Made by a program: the position numbers and the translations under genes. 64,000 nucleotides of DNA, from positions 1 through 64,000 of the forward strand of contig CALHOI010000015.1 of the NCBI GenBank assembly GCA_938035525.1. Direction: 5' to 3'. The notes beneath the pieces were generated by a model. The model had not been told where the DNA came from. It ran no database searches and saw only the letters and a program-made list of their open reading frames with translations. Every line of letters begins with the position of its first letter. Within the stretch, counting starts at the first letter, position 1. This DNA is from an uncultured Granulosicoccaceae bacterium. GTDB taxonomy: Bacteria > Pseudomonadota > Gammaproteobacteria > Granulosicoccales > Granulosicoccaceae. Shown one piece after another: positions 9,278-19,095 of the stretch.

Positions 9278-10312
9278 TCAAGAGTACATGCGTTTTTTTC
9301 TTTCTCGGGTTTCTTTCGTTGCAGTTTCACTGCCATCGTGAAAAGTGCCAAACCATCTGTCCCAAGGCATCTCCTGATTGCCGTAATTGCATTCGAAATA
9401 CCGATGATGTAATTGGTGATAAAAAGTACCGAGCGCAAGTCGGCGTTTGTTCTTTACCAGTAAATTTTCATAGCCTGTGTGTGTCATTGCTGCACCCGGA
9501 CCCAACCAGATAACGTGAAAGATCACATGCAGTGGGTGACTGGCAATCAGCCAATGAATGGCCAATGAACTTATATAAAGCAAGTGCTCAACAGGGTGCA
9601 TGGCCAAACCAGACCATGGGCCAACATTGATGTTTTTATGGTGTAGGCTGTGGAAACGCCGGTACATAAACGGCTGATGCAAAAAACGGTGTACCCAATA
9701 AAAGTGAAACGCAGACCAAATGGGCAGTAGCACGAAGCCAAGCAAGAACCACAGTGCTGTGCCAATTGACAATTCTTGAAGTTGAATGACTGGAATATAT
9801 TGGTTGGCCATAAGCCACATGGTCAGGCTTTGGAAAAAAGTTAAATGAAATACGCCGCTGGTTAAAGACCAAAACATGTTGTCTTTTACCTGGTCTGAAA
9901 ACAAAAAACTGCGATTGTTTCGAGTTTGTTCGCGGTGATCAAATTTCAGTTTTTTGCCCTGGCCCTGACGAATATAAAAGTACCAGTGTAATCCACCAGC
10001 CACTCCCAGCATTAGTATCAAATTACAAAACAAGTTTTGCGCAATCCAAGTCAATTGAAAAGTAGTGGCTTGATCGAGAGATGGATAGCAGAACGCCCAG
10101 AGCACGACCGCCAGTAAAACCAATATGATAAATTCAGACAAACTGAGCCAATTGCGGATAAACCAGCCCAAAACCAATTTTGGGCTCTTTATTTGGCTAA
10201 AGACAGAGGCGTCTTGTAGGGGCAGAGCCGGGTGGTAGTGCCAGTCTTTATTCGAGCTGGGTTGTTGGTTTGTGTGCTGATTGGATTTTATGCTCACAGG
10301 CTGGCTCTGCAA
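9278..10312 (-). CDS. Sterol desaturase/fatty acid hydroxylase family membrane protein
   Basis: Integral-membrane di-iron oxygenase of the fatty acid hydroxylase superfamily, 344 residues. The three histidine clusters are visible: HRFLH, HSLHH, and HQLHH, with an extra HP-E-H in the second membrane block. Hydrophobic segments at roughly residues 55-75, 85-110, 150-170, 185-205 and 235-260 fit a membrane enzyme. The family hydroxylates or desaturates lipids, sterols or carotenoids; the substrate here is not deducible. The only upstream start in frame is a TTG at 10312 without a clear ribosome site, so the true start is uncertain. It is convergent with dmdA (15-base gap) and divergent from the esterase gene. 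Confidence 0.82.
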   Translation of the reverse strand: MQSQPVSIKSNQHTNQQPSSNKDWHYHPALPLQDASVFSQIKSPKLVLGWFIRNWLSLSEFIILVLLAVVLWAFCYPSLDQATTFQLTWIAQNLFCNLILMLGVAGGLHWYFYIRQGQGKKLKFDHREQTRNNRSFLFSDQVKDNMFWSLTSGVFHLTFFQSLTMWLMANQYIPVIQLQELSIGTALWFLLGFVLLPIWSAFHFYWVHRFLHQPFMYRRFHSLHHKNINVGPWSGLAMHPVEHLLYISSLAIHWLIASHPLHVIFHVIWLGPGAAMTHTGYENLLVKNKRRLALGTFYHQLHHRYFECNYGNQEMPWDRWFGTFHDGSETATKETRERKKRMYS

Positions 10313-10421
10313 CGATACGCTGGTAAAGGCATATTATCTGTACTGTGGAGGCAATGCAATAAGACCGATGAGTCTGCATCGGTTTTTAAATGTCGGTATA
10401 TCAAGGAACTAATGACATCGA

Positions 10422-11384
10422 ATGAGTGAAGAACTTAATTACAAACAACTGATAGATGATGAAGTATGGGCCTTCATAGAAAAAACAGAGCAAAGTTACC
10501 CAGAAGATACTGTCAGCAAAACGGTTGCAGAGCAGCGTGAGTTATACAACGCCATGTGTAAATCATTTGCCAGCGAGCGTCCAATTGGCGTGACGGTCGT
10601 CGATGACCTGGTTGAGTCTGCCGAAGGTCATATTCCTGTTCGTCGCTACTTCCAAACAGAATCATTACCCTCTGTGTTAATCATATACATGCACGGGGGC
10701 GGGTTTGTTGTGGGTGATCTTGATAGTCACGATAGCGTCTGCGCCGAGCTATGCGATGCGACTGGGTATGCTGTAACCGCCATCGACTATCGTTTAGCGC
10801 CTGAGCACAAGCATCCCGCTGCGTTTAGTGATTGCTTGGCGGTTACCTTATCGGAGGCAGTCCGTGTTGCAGGGGCTTCCATTTTGCTTTGCGGTGATAG
10901 CGCAGGTGGTAATCTGTGCGCCGCAGTTTCTCATGCATTGCGCGCAATACCTAAGGCCCCGAAAATTGATGGACAGGTTTTGTTATACCCAGCGCTCGGT
11001 GGCGATATGAACCAAGGATCTTATCTACAACATGCAAATGCGCCGTTACTAAGCCTCGATGAAATCAAGCAATACATTAGCGCGCGTTTTGACGGTGCGG
11101 AACCCTTTGGTGATTCGACGGCCGCTCCGTTGCACGACACTGATTTTACGAATTTACCGCCCACTGTTGTTTTCAGTGCGCAATGCGATCCTTTATGCGA
11201 CGACGGTAAACAGTACTGTAAGGCCATTGAAAAAGCAGGTGGGGAGGCGCTGTCGATAGTGGACTCTGGTCTGGTGCACGGTCATGTCCGAGCGCGCCAC
11301 ATCAGCACCAAAGCGGCCGAGAGCTTCAGTGCGGTGATTAATACCCTAGAGAATCTGGCGCAAACACCCGATAAAACTATATGA
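10422..11384 (+). CDS. Alpha/beta hydrolase, hormone-sensitive lipase-like esterase
   Basis: A 320-residue carboxylesterase of the HSL (bacterial family IV) type. The oxyanion-hole motif HGGGF is at about residue 90 and the nucleophile motif GDSAGGN at about residue 160. The acid and histidine are likely in SAQCDPLCDDG (about 255) and G-L-V-H-G-H near 287. No signal peptide, so cytosolic. It probably hydrolyses short-chain esters. Its last eight bases overlap the end of the convergent CocE-type gene. The start ATG at 10422 has AAGGAA some distance upstream. Confidence 0.85.
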   Translation: MSEELNYKQLIDDEVWAFIEKTEQSYPEDTVSKTVAEQRELYNAMCKSFASERPIGVTVVDDLVESAEGHIPVRRYFQTESLPSVLIIYMHGGGFVVGDLDSHDSVCAELCDATGYAVTAIDYRLAPEHKHPAAFSDCLAVTLSEAVRVAGASILLCGDSAGGNLCAAVSHALRAIPKAPKIDGQVLLYPALGGDMNQGSYLQHANAPLLSLDEIKQYISARFDGAEPFGDSTAAPLHDTDFTNLPPTVVFSAQCDPLCDDGKQYCKAIEKAGGEALSIVDSGLVHGHVRARHISTKAAESFSAVINTLENLAQTPDKTI

Positions 11385-13470
11385 ACTTGCGTGGAATATT
11401 GTCGTTATAGATTTGCTCAAAAATAAGCTCATCATTGTTATAGGCTTTGAGTGAGGCAGACAAGTAAAAATATGCCTTGTCGCAGCTGATGCTCACACAT
11501 GAATCGGTTTTCCAATTCCAGTCATCACGGCCACCAGTTTGCTGCCAATGTATGTTACCGCGTGCCGATAACGGGTCGTCTGGCTTTATTGACCAGCGTT
11601 CGTTAGTAATGCTACCGCTGCGTAGGTCATGGGTTAAATCGCGGTTTTCTCCAAAGTCGTTTTCAATTAATGTGACCTGCTCATTGCTTGCTTCATCGAC
11701 TAATACTTTCCTTGACGAGCTAGCTTCTCGAAGTACTTCAGTTTGCCAGCCAGCGGCGGTAACTGGTGGTTCGAACTGGACGGGTAGGGAGTGTTCCGTT
11801 GTTCTTACAGGCAAAGTCATGCTGCCTGCACTGATGCTTAACGTGACCGTTTGCGGGGATGGCCATATAAAGGGCCAACATGCTGTTGACAATGCCAATC
11901 GCAGAGAATGACCCACGGGAACACGATAAGCAATTTGGTCTAGCGCAAATTCGATACTAAATGAGTTTCCAGGTTGTATTAAGGAAGGGTGCTCAAACGA
12001 TTCTCTGTGTGCCAGATTCAGCATCCCTGATGTGATATGAGCAGAGCTGCCATCGGGTCTTAGGTCGCATAGTCGGGCAACAATGAGCCCCATTGGTTTA
12101 TCGGCACTGAGTGTTAACTTTACGGTGGGAGCGCCAATGATGGTCATTGGCTCGCTCAGTACTGATGTGTCTGCGCAGCAGCTGAGCAAATCATCGGCTA
12201 ATTGGTCATCTGGGAATTCGGGTCCGTAAGAAAACGGGAAATATTCACCCGATGTTTTGCCACAGTCTTGCGCAGACGATACCGAAAACTTGCACGCGCC
12301 TGCAACATCCGAGAGCATTAAATCATTGTCTTTGTCGCTGGCCTTATCGACGTTGCTATCTTTGTTTCGATTGTTAGCAGGTTGATCCTCGCAAACGCTG
12401 ATGCTTTTATTAGCGTTGCTACGCTCGCCAACGATATGCAATTGTTTTTCATTTATGTTTTCAGATGGCCAGTGCTGTTCTCCAACCCATTCACCTGGGC
12501 GTTCAGGCAACCAGCGCTTAGGCTTCACGCTATCCATTACCCACACGCGATAAGCTGGGTCATCTTCAACACCGGTGTCGGCGTTTTTCAGCCATCTGTC
12601 CCACCATCGTAACGATTCTTGTAAAAATCCGATGGCTGGTGTAGGTGCCGCGTAGTGTGGGTATTTATGTATCCAAGGTCCCACAATGCCTTTAACCGGT
12701 GAAGATAAATTTGTAACCAGGTGACTGATAGTATTGCGATAACCATCATGCCAGCCACCCACTGATAAAACGGCTGCTTTAATAGCTGTGTAGTCTTCGC
12801 ACACCGAACCATGCTGCCAATAGGCGTCTCTTTTTTGATGGCGCATCCAGGTGGATGCTAAAAAAGGCATGTTGTTCAAACGCATCTTCCACATGTCCAT
12901 CCAGGACTCACCGACTAACGCCGGATCGGGTGGTCTGGACGAATACGACAACATGTTGGCTGCCCACCCGATGTTTTCAGTCAGTAAACAGCCACCCTTA
13001 TAGTGAATATCATCAGCAAAGCGATCAACCGTAGAGCACACACTGATAACCGCTTTTAAAGCCGGGGGTTGCAGGGCCGCAACTTGCAGGCTGTTAAATC
13101 CACCCCAGGAAATACCCATCATGCCCACACTACCGCTGCACCAGGATTGCTCGGTTGCCCATTGAATGACATTGCAAGCGTCTTGTAACTCCTGCGGCGT
13201 GTATTCGTCGTCCATTAAACCCTGTGACTCGCCGTTTCCTCGCATGTCCACTCTTATGCAGGCATAACCTCGCGCTGCAATGTAAGGATGACCCAACTCA
13301 TCACGATGCACAGTGCCATCACGTTTGCGATAGGGCAGGTGTTCCACAATGGCTGGCACGGGCGCATTATCAGCATTTTTCGGCATCCAGATTCGAGCTG
13401 ACAAACGACACCCATCGGGCGTCACAATGCCAACGTCAGGTAAGTCGATGATGTCCAGTACATGAGTCAT
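11377..13470 (-). CDS. CocE/NonD family hydrolase (X-Pro dipeptidyl-peptidase S15 type)
   Basis: A 697-residue alpha/beta hydrolase related to cocaine esterase and X-prolyl dipeptidyl acyl aminopeptidases. Near the N-terminus are the family segments V-E-H-L-P-Y-R-K and R-G-N-G-E-S. The nucleophile elbow is GISWGG, serine at about residue 120. The second half has the beta-jellyroll XPD C-terminal domain (VGHSLRLALS near 545). A polar, low-complexity insert (many N, D and K) lies around residues 365-390. Without a signal peptide it is probably cytosolic. It hydrolyses esters, amides or peptides; the substrate is not evident. Confidence 0.85.
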   Translation of the reverse strand: MTHVLDIIDLPDVGIVTPDGCRLSARIWMPKNADNAPVPAIVEHLPYRKRDGTVHRDELGHPYIAARGYACIRVDMRGNGESQGLMDDEYTPQELQDACNVIQWATEQSWCSGSVGMMGISWGGFNSLQVAALQPPALKAVISVCSTVDRFADDIHYKGGCLLTENIGWAANMLSYSSRPPDPALVGESWMDMWKMRLNNMPFLASTWMRHQKRDAYWQHGSVCEDYTAIKAAVLSVGGWHDGYRNTISHLVTNLSSPVKGIVGPWIHKYPHYAAPTPAIGFLQESLRWWDRWLKNADTGVEDDPAYRVWVMDSVKPKRWLPERPGEWVGEQHWPSENINEKQLHIVGERSNANKSISVCEDQPANNRNKDSNVDKASDKDNDLMLSDVAGACKFSVSSAQDCGKTSGEYFPFSYGPEFPDDQLADDLLSCCADTSVLSEPMTIIGAPTVKLTLSADKPMGLIVARLCDLRPDGSSAHITSGMLNLAHRESFEHPSLIQPGNSFSIEFALDQIAYRVPVGHSLRLALSTACWPFIWPSPQTVTLSISAGSMTLPVRTTEHSLPVQFEPPVTAAGWQTEVLREASSSRKVLVDEASNEQVTLIENDFGENRDLTHDLRSGSITNERWSIKPDDPLSARGNIHWQQTGGRDDWNWKTDSCVSISCDKAYFYLSASLKAYNNDELIFEQIYNDNIPRKFI

Positions 13471-13511
13471 GGCAACAGATTATCTAGAATATTCATGTCA
13501 AAGTAGAGCGC

Positions 13512-13547
13512 AAAAAAATGCCGATGGTTACCAAAAACCATCGGCAT
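13512..13547 (-). terminator. Intrinsic terminator after ABC substrate-binding protein gene
   Basis: A perfect 12-base stem, ATGCCGATGGTT (13518-13529) with AACCATCGGCAT (13536-13547) and a six-base loop, is flanked by a run of A at 13512-13518. Read on the minus strand this is a GC-containing hairpin followed by seven T, about 70 bases after the stop at 13616, and before the next minus-strand gene. Confidence 0.9.
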
Positions 13548-13615
13548 CTTTAAAACGTGTCAGTTAAATGCAGTTGTGATAGCAAACCAACTGAGCACGG
13601 TTGACTTAACGCAGC

Positions 13616-15235
13616 TTAGGCAAACCACCAACGCTCGGCAATCTTGTTGCCATCATTAATCCAGTTTGCCGCAACGTTTTCACCGTGGGTCAATTTCTTT
13701 GAATGCGCATGAATGTAGTTTGCCCACATCGCAACAATCGCTCCGCCGTCATCATGCAGCAATTGTTGGGCTTCAAAGTATTGTGCCTTGCGCTTGGTGT
13801 CATCCGTTTCGGAACGAGCACTGACAACCACTTCGTTAAAGCGTTTGGCGTCATCGGTTTCTTTCCAGCTGGTGTCGTTCCATTCTGTATCAGCGGTGTA
13901 TGCAGCGGAATACATCCAGTCTTGGGTGGGTCGACCACCCCAATAGCAGGCGCACCAGCCTTTCTTGTTCCAAACATTTGACCAATAGCCATCGCTGGGC
14001 TCTCTAACCACTTCAATCTCAATGCCAGCCTGTTTAGCTGATGCTGCAATTAATTGTGCCGCGTCAACTGCGCCTGCAAAAGCAGCATCGGAGGCGGACA
14101 ATTGGATTGGTCCAGAGTGGCCGGATTTCTTATAGTGCTCTGCGGCCTTTTCTGGGTCGAATTCACGTTGCGGAATATCGGTATTCAAAAACGGCATGGC
14201 ACTGGATACTGGAATATCATTGCCAGCCAGTCCGTGACCTAATAAAATTTTGTCCACCAGTTCCTGGCGATTAATGGCGTATTTCAACGCTAATCTCAAA
14301 TCGCGATTACCAAACGGTTCCACATCTAAACGCATGGGGAATGTGTAGTGTTGTGTGCCAGTGGTTTCTAATATGTTCAGATTGGGTGCACGAGCAAGCA
14401 GTGCAACGGTTTTGGGATCCACATTGTCAATTACATCGACATCACCGTTCATTATTGCGTTTTGACGAGCAGTAACATCAAGAATAGCCAACAGTTCGAT
14501 TTCGTCAAAGTGTGCACGGCCCTCTTTAAAATAGTTAGGGTTTCGCTTTGACACAGCACGAACGCCAGGTTCAAAATTCTCCAGCACGTAGCCACCGGTG
14601 CCAATGCCAGATAAGGCATCGATCTTTCCGTCTTTTGAGGGTTGGATAATCAGGTGATAATCGCTAACAATGTATGGAAAATCGGCGTTTCCACTATCGA
14701 GTTCAAAGATAATGCGGTTGTCACCATCTTTCTTCATGGATTTGATTGCGGTCAGTAATCCTTTTGCCGCAGATTTTGAATTTTCGTCACGGTGATAGTT
14801 GTACGTAGCAATGACATCATCAGCGGTTAAGGTTTTGCCATTATGAAATTCGACACCTTGGCGTAAATTAAACACCCATGATGAAGCGCCGTCGGCAGGT
14901 TCGAAACTTTCAGCCAGTTCACTTATTAATTGGCCGTCGCTGTCAACTTCAGTAAGCTGATTACCGTAGGTGTAGTGCAGTGCTTGCGTAAAGCCGTTTT
15001 CCGATGTGCCGGGGTCCAGAGTATCGGTTGTTGAACCGTATCCAATACCTTGTCGTAGTTTTCCACCTTTTACCGGCGTTGCCGCCATTGCGTTTGTGGC
15101 CATTGACATAGCCATGGGCAGGGTTGCGCCAGCGGCCAGGGCTGTCATGATGAACTGGCGGCGTGATACGTTTCCGGCCGTCAGGCGGCTGGCCTGATTT
15201 AAAATAACGTCTTTTTTCAATGTACTGTTCTCCAT
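13616..15235 (-). CDS. ABC transporter substrate-binding protein, oligopeptide/dipeptide (SBP_bac_5) family
   Basis: A 539-residue periplasmic binding protein of the DppA/OppA class. The N-terminus has a twin-arginine signal (SRRQFIMTALAAG, about residues 24-36) followed by a hydrophobic stretch and an AMA cleavage site near residue 51, so export by Tat is likely. Mature-domain landmarks include FNLRQGVEFHNGKTLTADDV near 125 and the E-P-F-G-N-R-D-L-R-L-A region near 300. It is divergent from the two permeases and the ATPase of the same importer, 271 bases away, and ends at a strong terminator. The ligand could be a peptide, opine or sugar derivative. Confidence 0.9.
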   Translation of the reverse strand: MENSTLKKDVILNQASRLTAGNVSRRQFIMTALAAGATLPMAMSMATNAMAATPVKGGKLRQGIGYGSTTDTLDPGTSENGFTQALHYTYGNQLTEVDSDGQLISELAESFEPADGASSWVFNLRQGVEFHNGKTLTADDVIATYNYHRDENSKSAAKGLLTAIKSMKKDGDNRIIFELDSGNADFPYIVSDYHLIIQPSKDGKIDALSGIGTGGYVLENFEPGVRAVSKRNPNYFKEGRAHFDEIELLAILDVTARQNAIMNGDVDVIDNVDPKTVALLARAPNLNILETTGTQHYTFPMRLDVEPFGNRDLRLALKYAINRQELVDKILLGHGLAGNDIPVSSAMPFLNTDIPQREFDPEKAAEHYKKSGHSGPIQLSASDAAFAGAVDAAQLIAASAKQAGIEIEVVREPSDGYWSNVWNKKGWCACYWGGRPTQDWMYSAAYTADTEWNDTSWKETDDAKRFNEVVVSARSETDDTKRKAQYFEAQQLLHDDGGAIVAMWANYIHAHSKKLTHGENVAANWINDGNKIAERWWFA

Positions 15236-15506
15236 GTGATGATGTTTTTAGCAGGCATGTAGCTTTGCTTGGTGTGCCGTTGTGTCTGCTGTTATGTAGC
15301 GCGGCCCTGCTGCATTTGCAGTGTATGCGCATTCTTAATAGTCAATCGCATTGTTTGAAAACGAATTGTTGAAATTGAACTGTAGCTAAAAGTACCATAT
15401 CAAGGCCAAATATTGAAATTTGGTCCGAAAGCGGTTAATTTTTACTTTGCTCTAAGCCACAGGCGTTTGTATACTTGCTGGCCTAAACCACTAGAGTGAA
15501 TACCGC

Positions 15507-16487
15507 TTGCATCCTGTTCTAATCACTATTATCAAACGCTTAGGCTTAGGACTGGTTACGCTTTTTGTCGTGTCGGCAATCATTTTCAGCTCAGTGACCA
15601 TGTTGCCGGGTGATTTTGGCGAAGCCGTACTGGGTCAGGCTGCTACCGAAGAAACAGTGGCTGCGTTTCGAGAAGAGCTGGGTTTAGATAAACCGGCCTG
15701 GCAGCGTTATTTTAGTTGGGCAGGGTCGGTATTAAAAGGTGATCTGGGAACGTCATTTTCCGGCCGATCAGCATCTGGTGTAGATCGTTCACGCTCGGTG
15801 GCAGAAATGATCGCGCCGCGCTTGAAGAACACGCTGTTTTTAGCCGGTGTCACCGCGATAATTGCAGTTCCTTTGGCCATCCTTTTGGGTTTGTCTGCAG
15901 CACTTTACAGAAATACGCTGTATGACCGCACCGTCAATGTGACAACGTTAACTACTATTTCGATGCCTGAATTTTTTGTGGCGTACGTATTGATATTACT
16001 GTTGTCTTCACTCTATAAAGTCTTTCCTTCGCTGGCAACGGTAGACCCGGACATGTTATTGGGTGAGCGCCTCAATAGAATAGCGTTACCCGCAATTACT
16101 TTAACTCTGGTTATCGTCGCTCACATGATGCGCATGACCAGGGCGGCCATCATTAATTTACTGGCTAGTCCTTACATAGAAATGGCGCGACTAAAAGGTG
16201 CTTCGCGTTCAGAAATAATTTTAAAGCATGCTTTGCCCAACGCGTGGGCGCCGATTGCCACGGTGGTCGCATTCAATCTGGCTTACCTGGTGGTAGGGGT
16301 CGTGGTGGTAGAAGTCGTGTTTGTTTATCCAGGGATAGGTCAGCTAATGGTTGATTCGGTATCATCGCGCGACATACCAGTAGTGCAAGCCTGTGCACTT
16401 ATTTTTGCCGGTACTTATATTTTGCTTAATCTAATTGCAGATGTGATTGGTATTGCCACTAACCCCAGGTTGCTACATCCACGATGA
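15507..16487 (+). CDS. ABC transporter permease, DppB-like
   Basis: A 326-residue inner-membrane permease with six predicted membrane segments. The first lies at residues 10-30 with the family motif LPGDFGEAVLG just after it; the EAA loop reads E-M-A-R-L-K-G-A-S near residue 230. The reading frame is closed by a TAG at 15492, so initiation must be at the TTG at 15507, an unusual start, or further in. Its stop overlaps the next permease (ATGA at 16484). It works with the substrate-binding protein encoded divergently at 13616. Confidence 0.9.
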   Translation: MHPVLITIIKRLGLGLVTLFVVSAIIFSSVTMLPGDFGEAVLGQAATEETVAAFREELGLDKPAWQRYFSWAGSVLKGDLGTSFSGRSASGVDRSRSVAEMIAPRLKNTLFLAGVTAIIAVPLAILLGLSAALYRNTLYDRTVNVTTLTTISMPEFFVAYVLILLLSSLYKVFPSLATVDPDMLLGERLNRIALPAITLTLVIVAHMMRMTRAAIINLLASPYIEMARLKGASRSEIILKHALPNAWAPIATVVAFNLAYLVVGVVVVEVVFVYPGIGQLMVDSVSSRDIPVVQACALIFAGTYILLNLIADVIGIATNPRLLHPR

Positions 16488-17413
16488 CTGATTCTAATCA
16501 AACGCCGTCGGGATATTCCGCATCTGCAGAAGTGGGTGCAGTGCGTAAGCGCCGTAGCAAGGCAGAGCGATGGTGGCTGGCTTTAAAAAAAGCGCCACTC
16601 TCGGCCTGGTTTGGCATGATTGTTATAGGCGGGTACCTTATAGTTGCTTTGTTCGCACCGCTTATTGCGCCGTATGGCGAAGCACAGATTTTCCCGACAC
16701 CCTATGCCCCTTGGGATGACACACATAGATTCGGTACCGATCAAATTGGTAGAGATATTTATACGCGTTTAATCTATGGTGCAAGAAACACAATGGGTAT
16801 TGCGTTAGTGACGACCTTTCTGTCTTTTTTAATTGGTGGTTCTTTGGGCTTGGTTGCAGCCATTAATCGATCATGGCTTGATCAATTACTGAGTCGCACA
16901 ACCGATGTTTTTATGGCTATCCCTGGGCTCATCTTTGCACTGATGCTGCTTTCTATTTTCAAACCCAGTGTATTGAGTTTAATTTTTATTATTGCGGTAC
17001 TCGATAGCACACGGGTTTTTCGGCTTACGCGCTCTGTGGCTATTAATGTGGCCGTTATGGACTATGTAGAAGCTGCGAAACTTCGTGGAGAAAAGCTAGC
17101 CTGGGTGATGCGGCGTGAGATTTTACCCAATATCATGCCTCCTTTGGTTGCCGAGTTTGGGTTGCGTTTTTCGTTTGTGTTTTTAACGATTGCCGCCCTG
17201 TCTTTTTTAGGGGTCGGTATCCAACCGCCAACGGCAGACTGGGGCTCAATGGTCAGAGAAAATGCGTCACTGATACAGTTCGCCCAATATGATTTGAAAG
17301 CCGGACTAACGCCTTTATTGCCAGCTGCAGCTATTGGCTTGCTAACCGTAGCGGTTAACTTTGTGGTTGACTGGTTTTTGCATAAATCCAGCGGATTGCG
17401 CGATGAGCATTAG
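16484..17413 (+). CDS. ABC transporter permease, DppC-like
   Basis: A 309-residue partner permease. The N-terminal 35 residues are basic and cytoplasmic, followed by a first membrane helix at about 40-60. The motif H-R-F-G-T-D-Q-I-G-R-D-I-Y-T-R near residue 85 is characteristic of the OppC/DppC group. The EAA loop is V-E-A-A-K-L-R-G-E near 200. Four-base overlap with the upstream permease indicates translational coupling. The ATPase gene follows after 15 bases. Confidence 0.9.
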   Translation: MTDSNQTPSGYSASAEVGAVRKRRSKAERWWLALKKAPLSAWFGMIVIGGYLIVALFAPLIAPYGEAQIFPTPYAPWDDTHRFGTDQIGRDIYTRLIYGARNTMGIALVTTFLSFLIGGSLGLVAAINRSWLDQLLSRTTDVFMAIPGLIFALMLLSIFKPSVLSLIFIIAVLDSTRVFRLTRSVAINVAVMDYVEAAKLRGEKLAWVMRREILPNIMPPLVAEFGLRFSFVFLTIAALSFLGVGIQPPTADWGSMVRENASLIQFAQYDLKAGLTPLLPAAAIGLLTVAVNFVVDWFLHKSSGLRDEH

Positions 17414-17428
17414 ACATGGGTATCAGGC

Positions 17429-19033
17429 ATGAGTGCCAGTGATGACGTTTTGCTAGAGATGCGCGATGTGCACATTGAAGGGTTCTCTGACGAGCAATGG
17501 CACCCAATCATAAAAGGCGTTGATCTTGTCCTGAAGCGTGGGCAGATTATGGGTTTAATTGGCGAATCTGGAGCAGGCAAATCCACGTTGGGTTTGGCTG
17601 CCATGGGGTTTGCCAGAGCAGGCTGTCGATTCACCCAGGGTAGCGTCACATTTGACGGCACAAATTTGTTGTCATTAAAAGATTCCCAGAAGCGAAAATT
17701 ATGGGGAACCCGAATTGCGTATGTGGCGCAATCAGCCGCGGCCGCATTTAACCCGGCGCATCGTTTAATAGATCAAACTATTGAGTCGGCAAATCGAGCG
17801 CAAGTTAGGCCGGAAAGCGAGTCTCGACAAGATGCCGTTGATCTGTTCCAGTCTTTAAACCTGCCGGACGCAGGTAATATTGGTTCTCGGTATCCACATC
17901 AAGTTTCGGGTGGTCAGTTGCAGCGCGTCATGACAGCGATGGCTATTTCAGCAAGGCCTGATCTGATTATTTTTGATGAGCCAACAACGGCGTTGGATGT
18001 CACCACCCAAGTAGAGGTGCTGGCCGCGATGCGCGATATGGTAGAAAAACACAATACGGCAGCTATTTACATCACACACGATTTAGCAGTGGTGGCTCAA
18101 ATGGCGGATGTTATAAAAGTGTTGCGTTACGGAGAAGAAGTAGAAGAAGCAGAAACGCGCACAATGCTGAACTCACCTAAACAAGCTTATACACGTTCAT
18201 TGTGGTCAGTAAGGTCGTTGGAAAAACCGCAGGAAAAGGGTGATGATATTGTGTTGTCCATGCAAGGTATTCATGCTGGCTATGGCAAGGTCAGAGTTTT
18301 ACATGGTATCGATATCAATTTACCTCGGGGTAAAACAGTGGCCGTTGTGGGCGAGTCAGGTTCAGGAAAATCAACCGCCGCGCGAGTGATCACCGGATTG
18401 CTACCCCCAAGCGAGGGTGCTGTACATTTTAATGGTCATCCCTTGCCTGCAGCACTTAAAGATCGCAGCACAGAGCAGCTTCGCCAAATTCAGATGATCT
18501 ACCAAATGGCAGACACTGCCATGAATCCAAGGCAAACGGTAGAGGAAATAATAGGCCGGCCTTTGGAATTTTATCATCAACTGACTGGTCGAGAGAAAGA
18601 GGCGCGTATTGCACAGTTGTTGGAAATGATAGAGCTCGATGAGACCTTTCTAGATCGTTTGCCTTCAGAATTATCGGGAGGGCAGAAGCAACGTATCTGT
18701 ATTGCGCGGGCGTTGGCGGCAAATCCTGATGTCATTATTTGCGACGAAGTGACATCAGCGCTTGATCAAATTGTGCAAGAGGGCATTTTAAAGTTATTGC
18801 TGCGCTTACAAAAAGAATTCAACATCAGTTACCTGTTTATTACACACGACATTGCTACTGTTAAAGCCATCTCAGATGAAATCGTTGTGATGTACAACGG
18901 TAAGGTGGTAGAGCAGGGGCTTAAAAACGACATACTGCAGCCTCCCCATCCAGAATACACAGAGTTACTTTTATCATCGGTACCAGAGATGGACCCCGAT
19001 TGGCTAACGCAGCTACTGGCGTCCAGAACCTAA
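17429..19033 (+). CDS. Fused two-domain ABC ATPase of oligopeptide importer (DppD-DppF type)
   Basis: A 534-residue protein carrying both ATPase halves that are usually separate. Half one: Walker A GESGAGKST (about residue 48), signature VSGGQLQRV, Walker B LIIFDEPTTALD. Half two: Walker A GESGSGKST (about 310), signature LSGGQKQRI, Walker B VIICDEVTSALD. The junction lies near residue 270. It powers the importer formed with the two permeases just upstream. Fusion of the pair is common in Proteobacteria. The gene ends in a short tandem repeat shared with the intergenic space. Confidence 0.92.
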   Translation: MSASDDVLLEMRDVHIEGFSDEQWHPIIKGVDLVLKRGQIMGLIGESGAGKSTLGLAAMGFARAGCRFTQGSVTFDGTNLLSLKDSQKRKLWGTRIAYVAQSAAAAFNPAHRLIDQTIESANRAQVRPESESRQDAVDLFQSLNLPDAGNIGSRYPHQVSGGQLQRVMTAMAISARPDLIIFDEPTTALDVTTQVEVLAAMRDMVEKHNTAAIYITHDLAVVAQMADVIKVLRYGEEVEEAETRTMLNSPKQAYTRSLWSVRSLEKPQEKGDDIVLSMQGIHAGYGKVRVLHGIDINLPRGKTVAVVGESGSGKSTAARVITGLLPPSEGAVHFNGHPLPAALKDRSTEQLRQIQMIYQMADTAMNPRQTVEEIIGRPLEFYHQLTGREKEARIAQLLEMIELDETFLDRLPSELSGGQKQRICIARALAANPDVIICDEVTSALDQIVQEGILKLLLRLQKEFNISYLFITHDIATVKAISDEIVVMYNGKVVEQGLKNDILQPPHPEYTELLLSSVPEMDPDWLTQLLASRT

Positions 19034-19067
19034 GTGGCCATCTTAAGTGATCATCTAAGTGATCATC
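19031..19067. repeat. Three tandem 12-base near-repeats at gene end
   Basis: TAAGTGGCCATC (19031-19042), then after one base TAAGTGATCATC twice in tandem (19044-19055, 19056-19067). The last two copies are identical; the first differs at two positions and supplies the stop codon of the ABC ATPase gene. Each later copy holds the palindrome TGATCA. Probably replication slippage in the convergent spacer. Confidence 0.8.
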
Positions 19068-19095
19068 GATTTGGGCACTGGCTAGCCCGAGCGAA

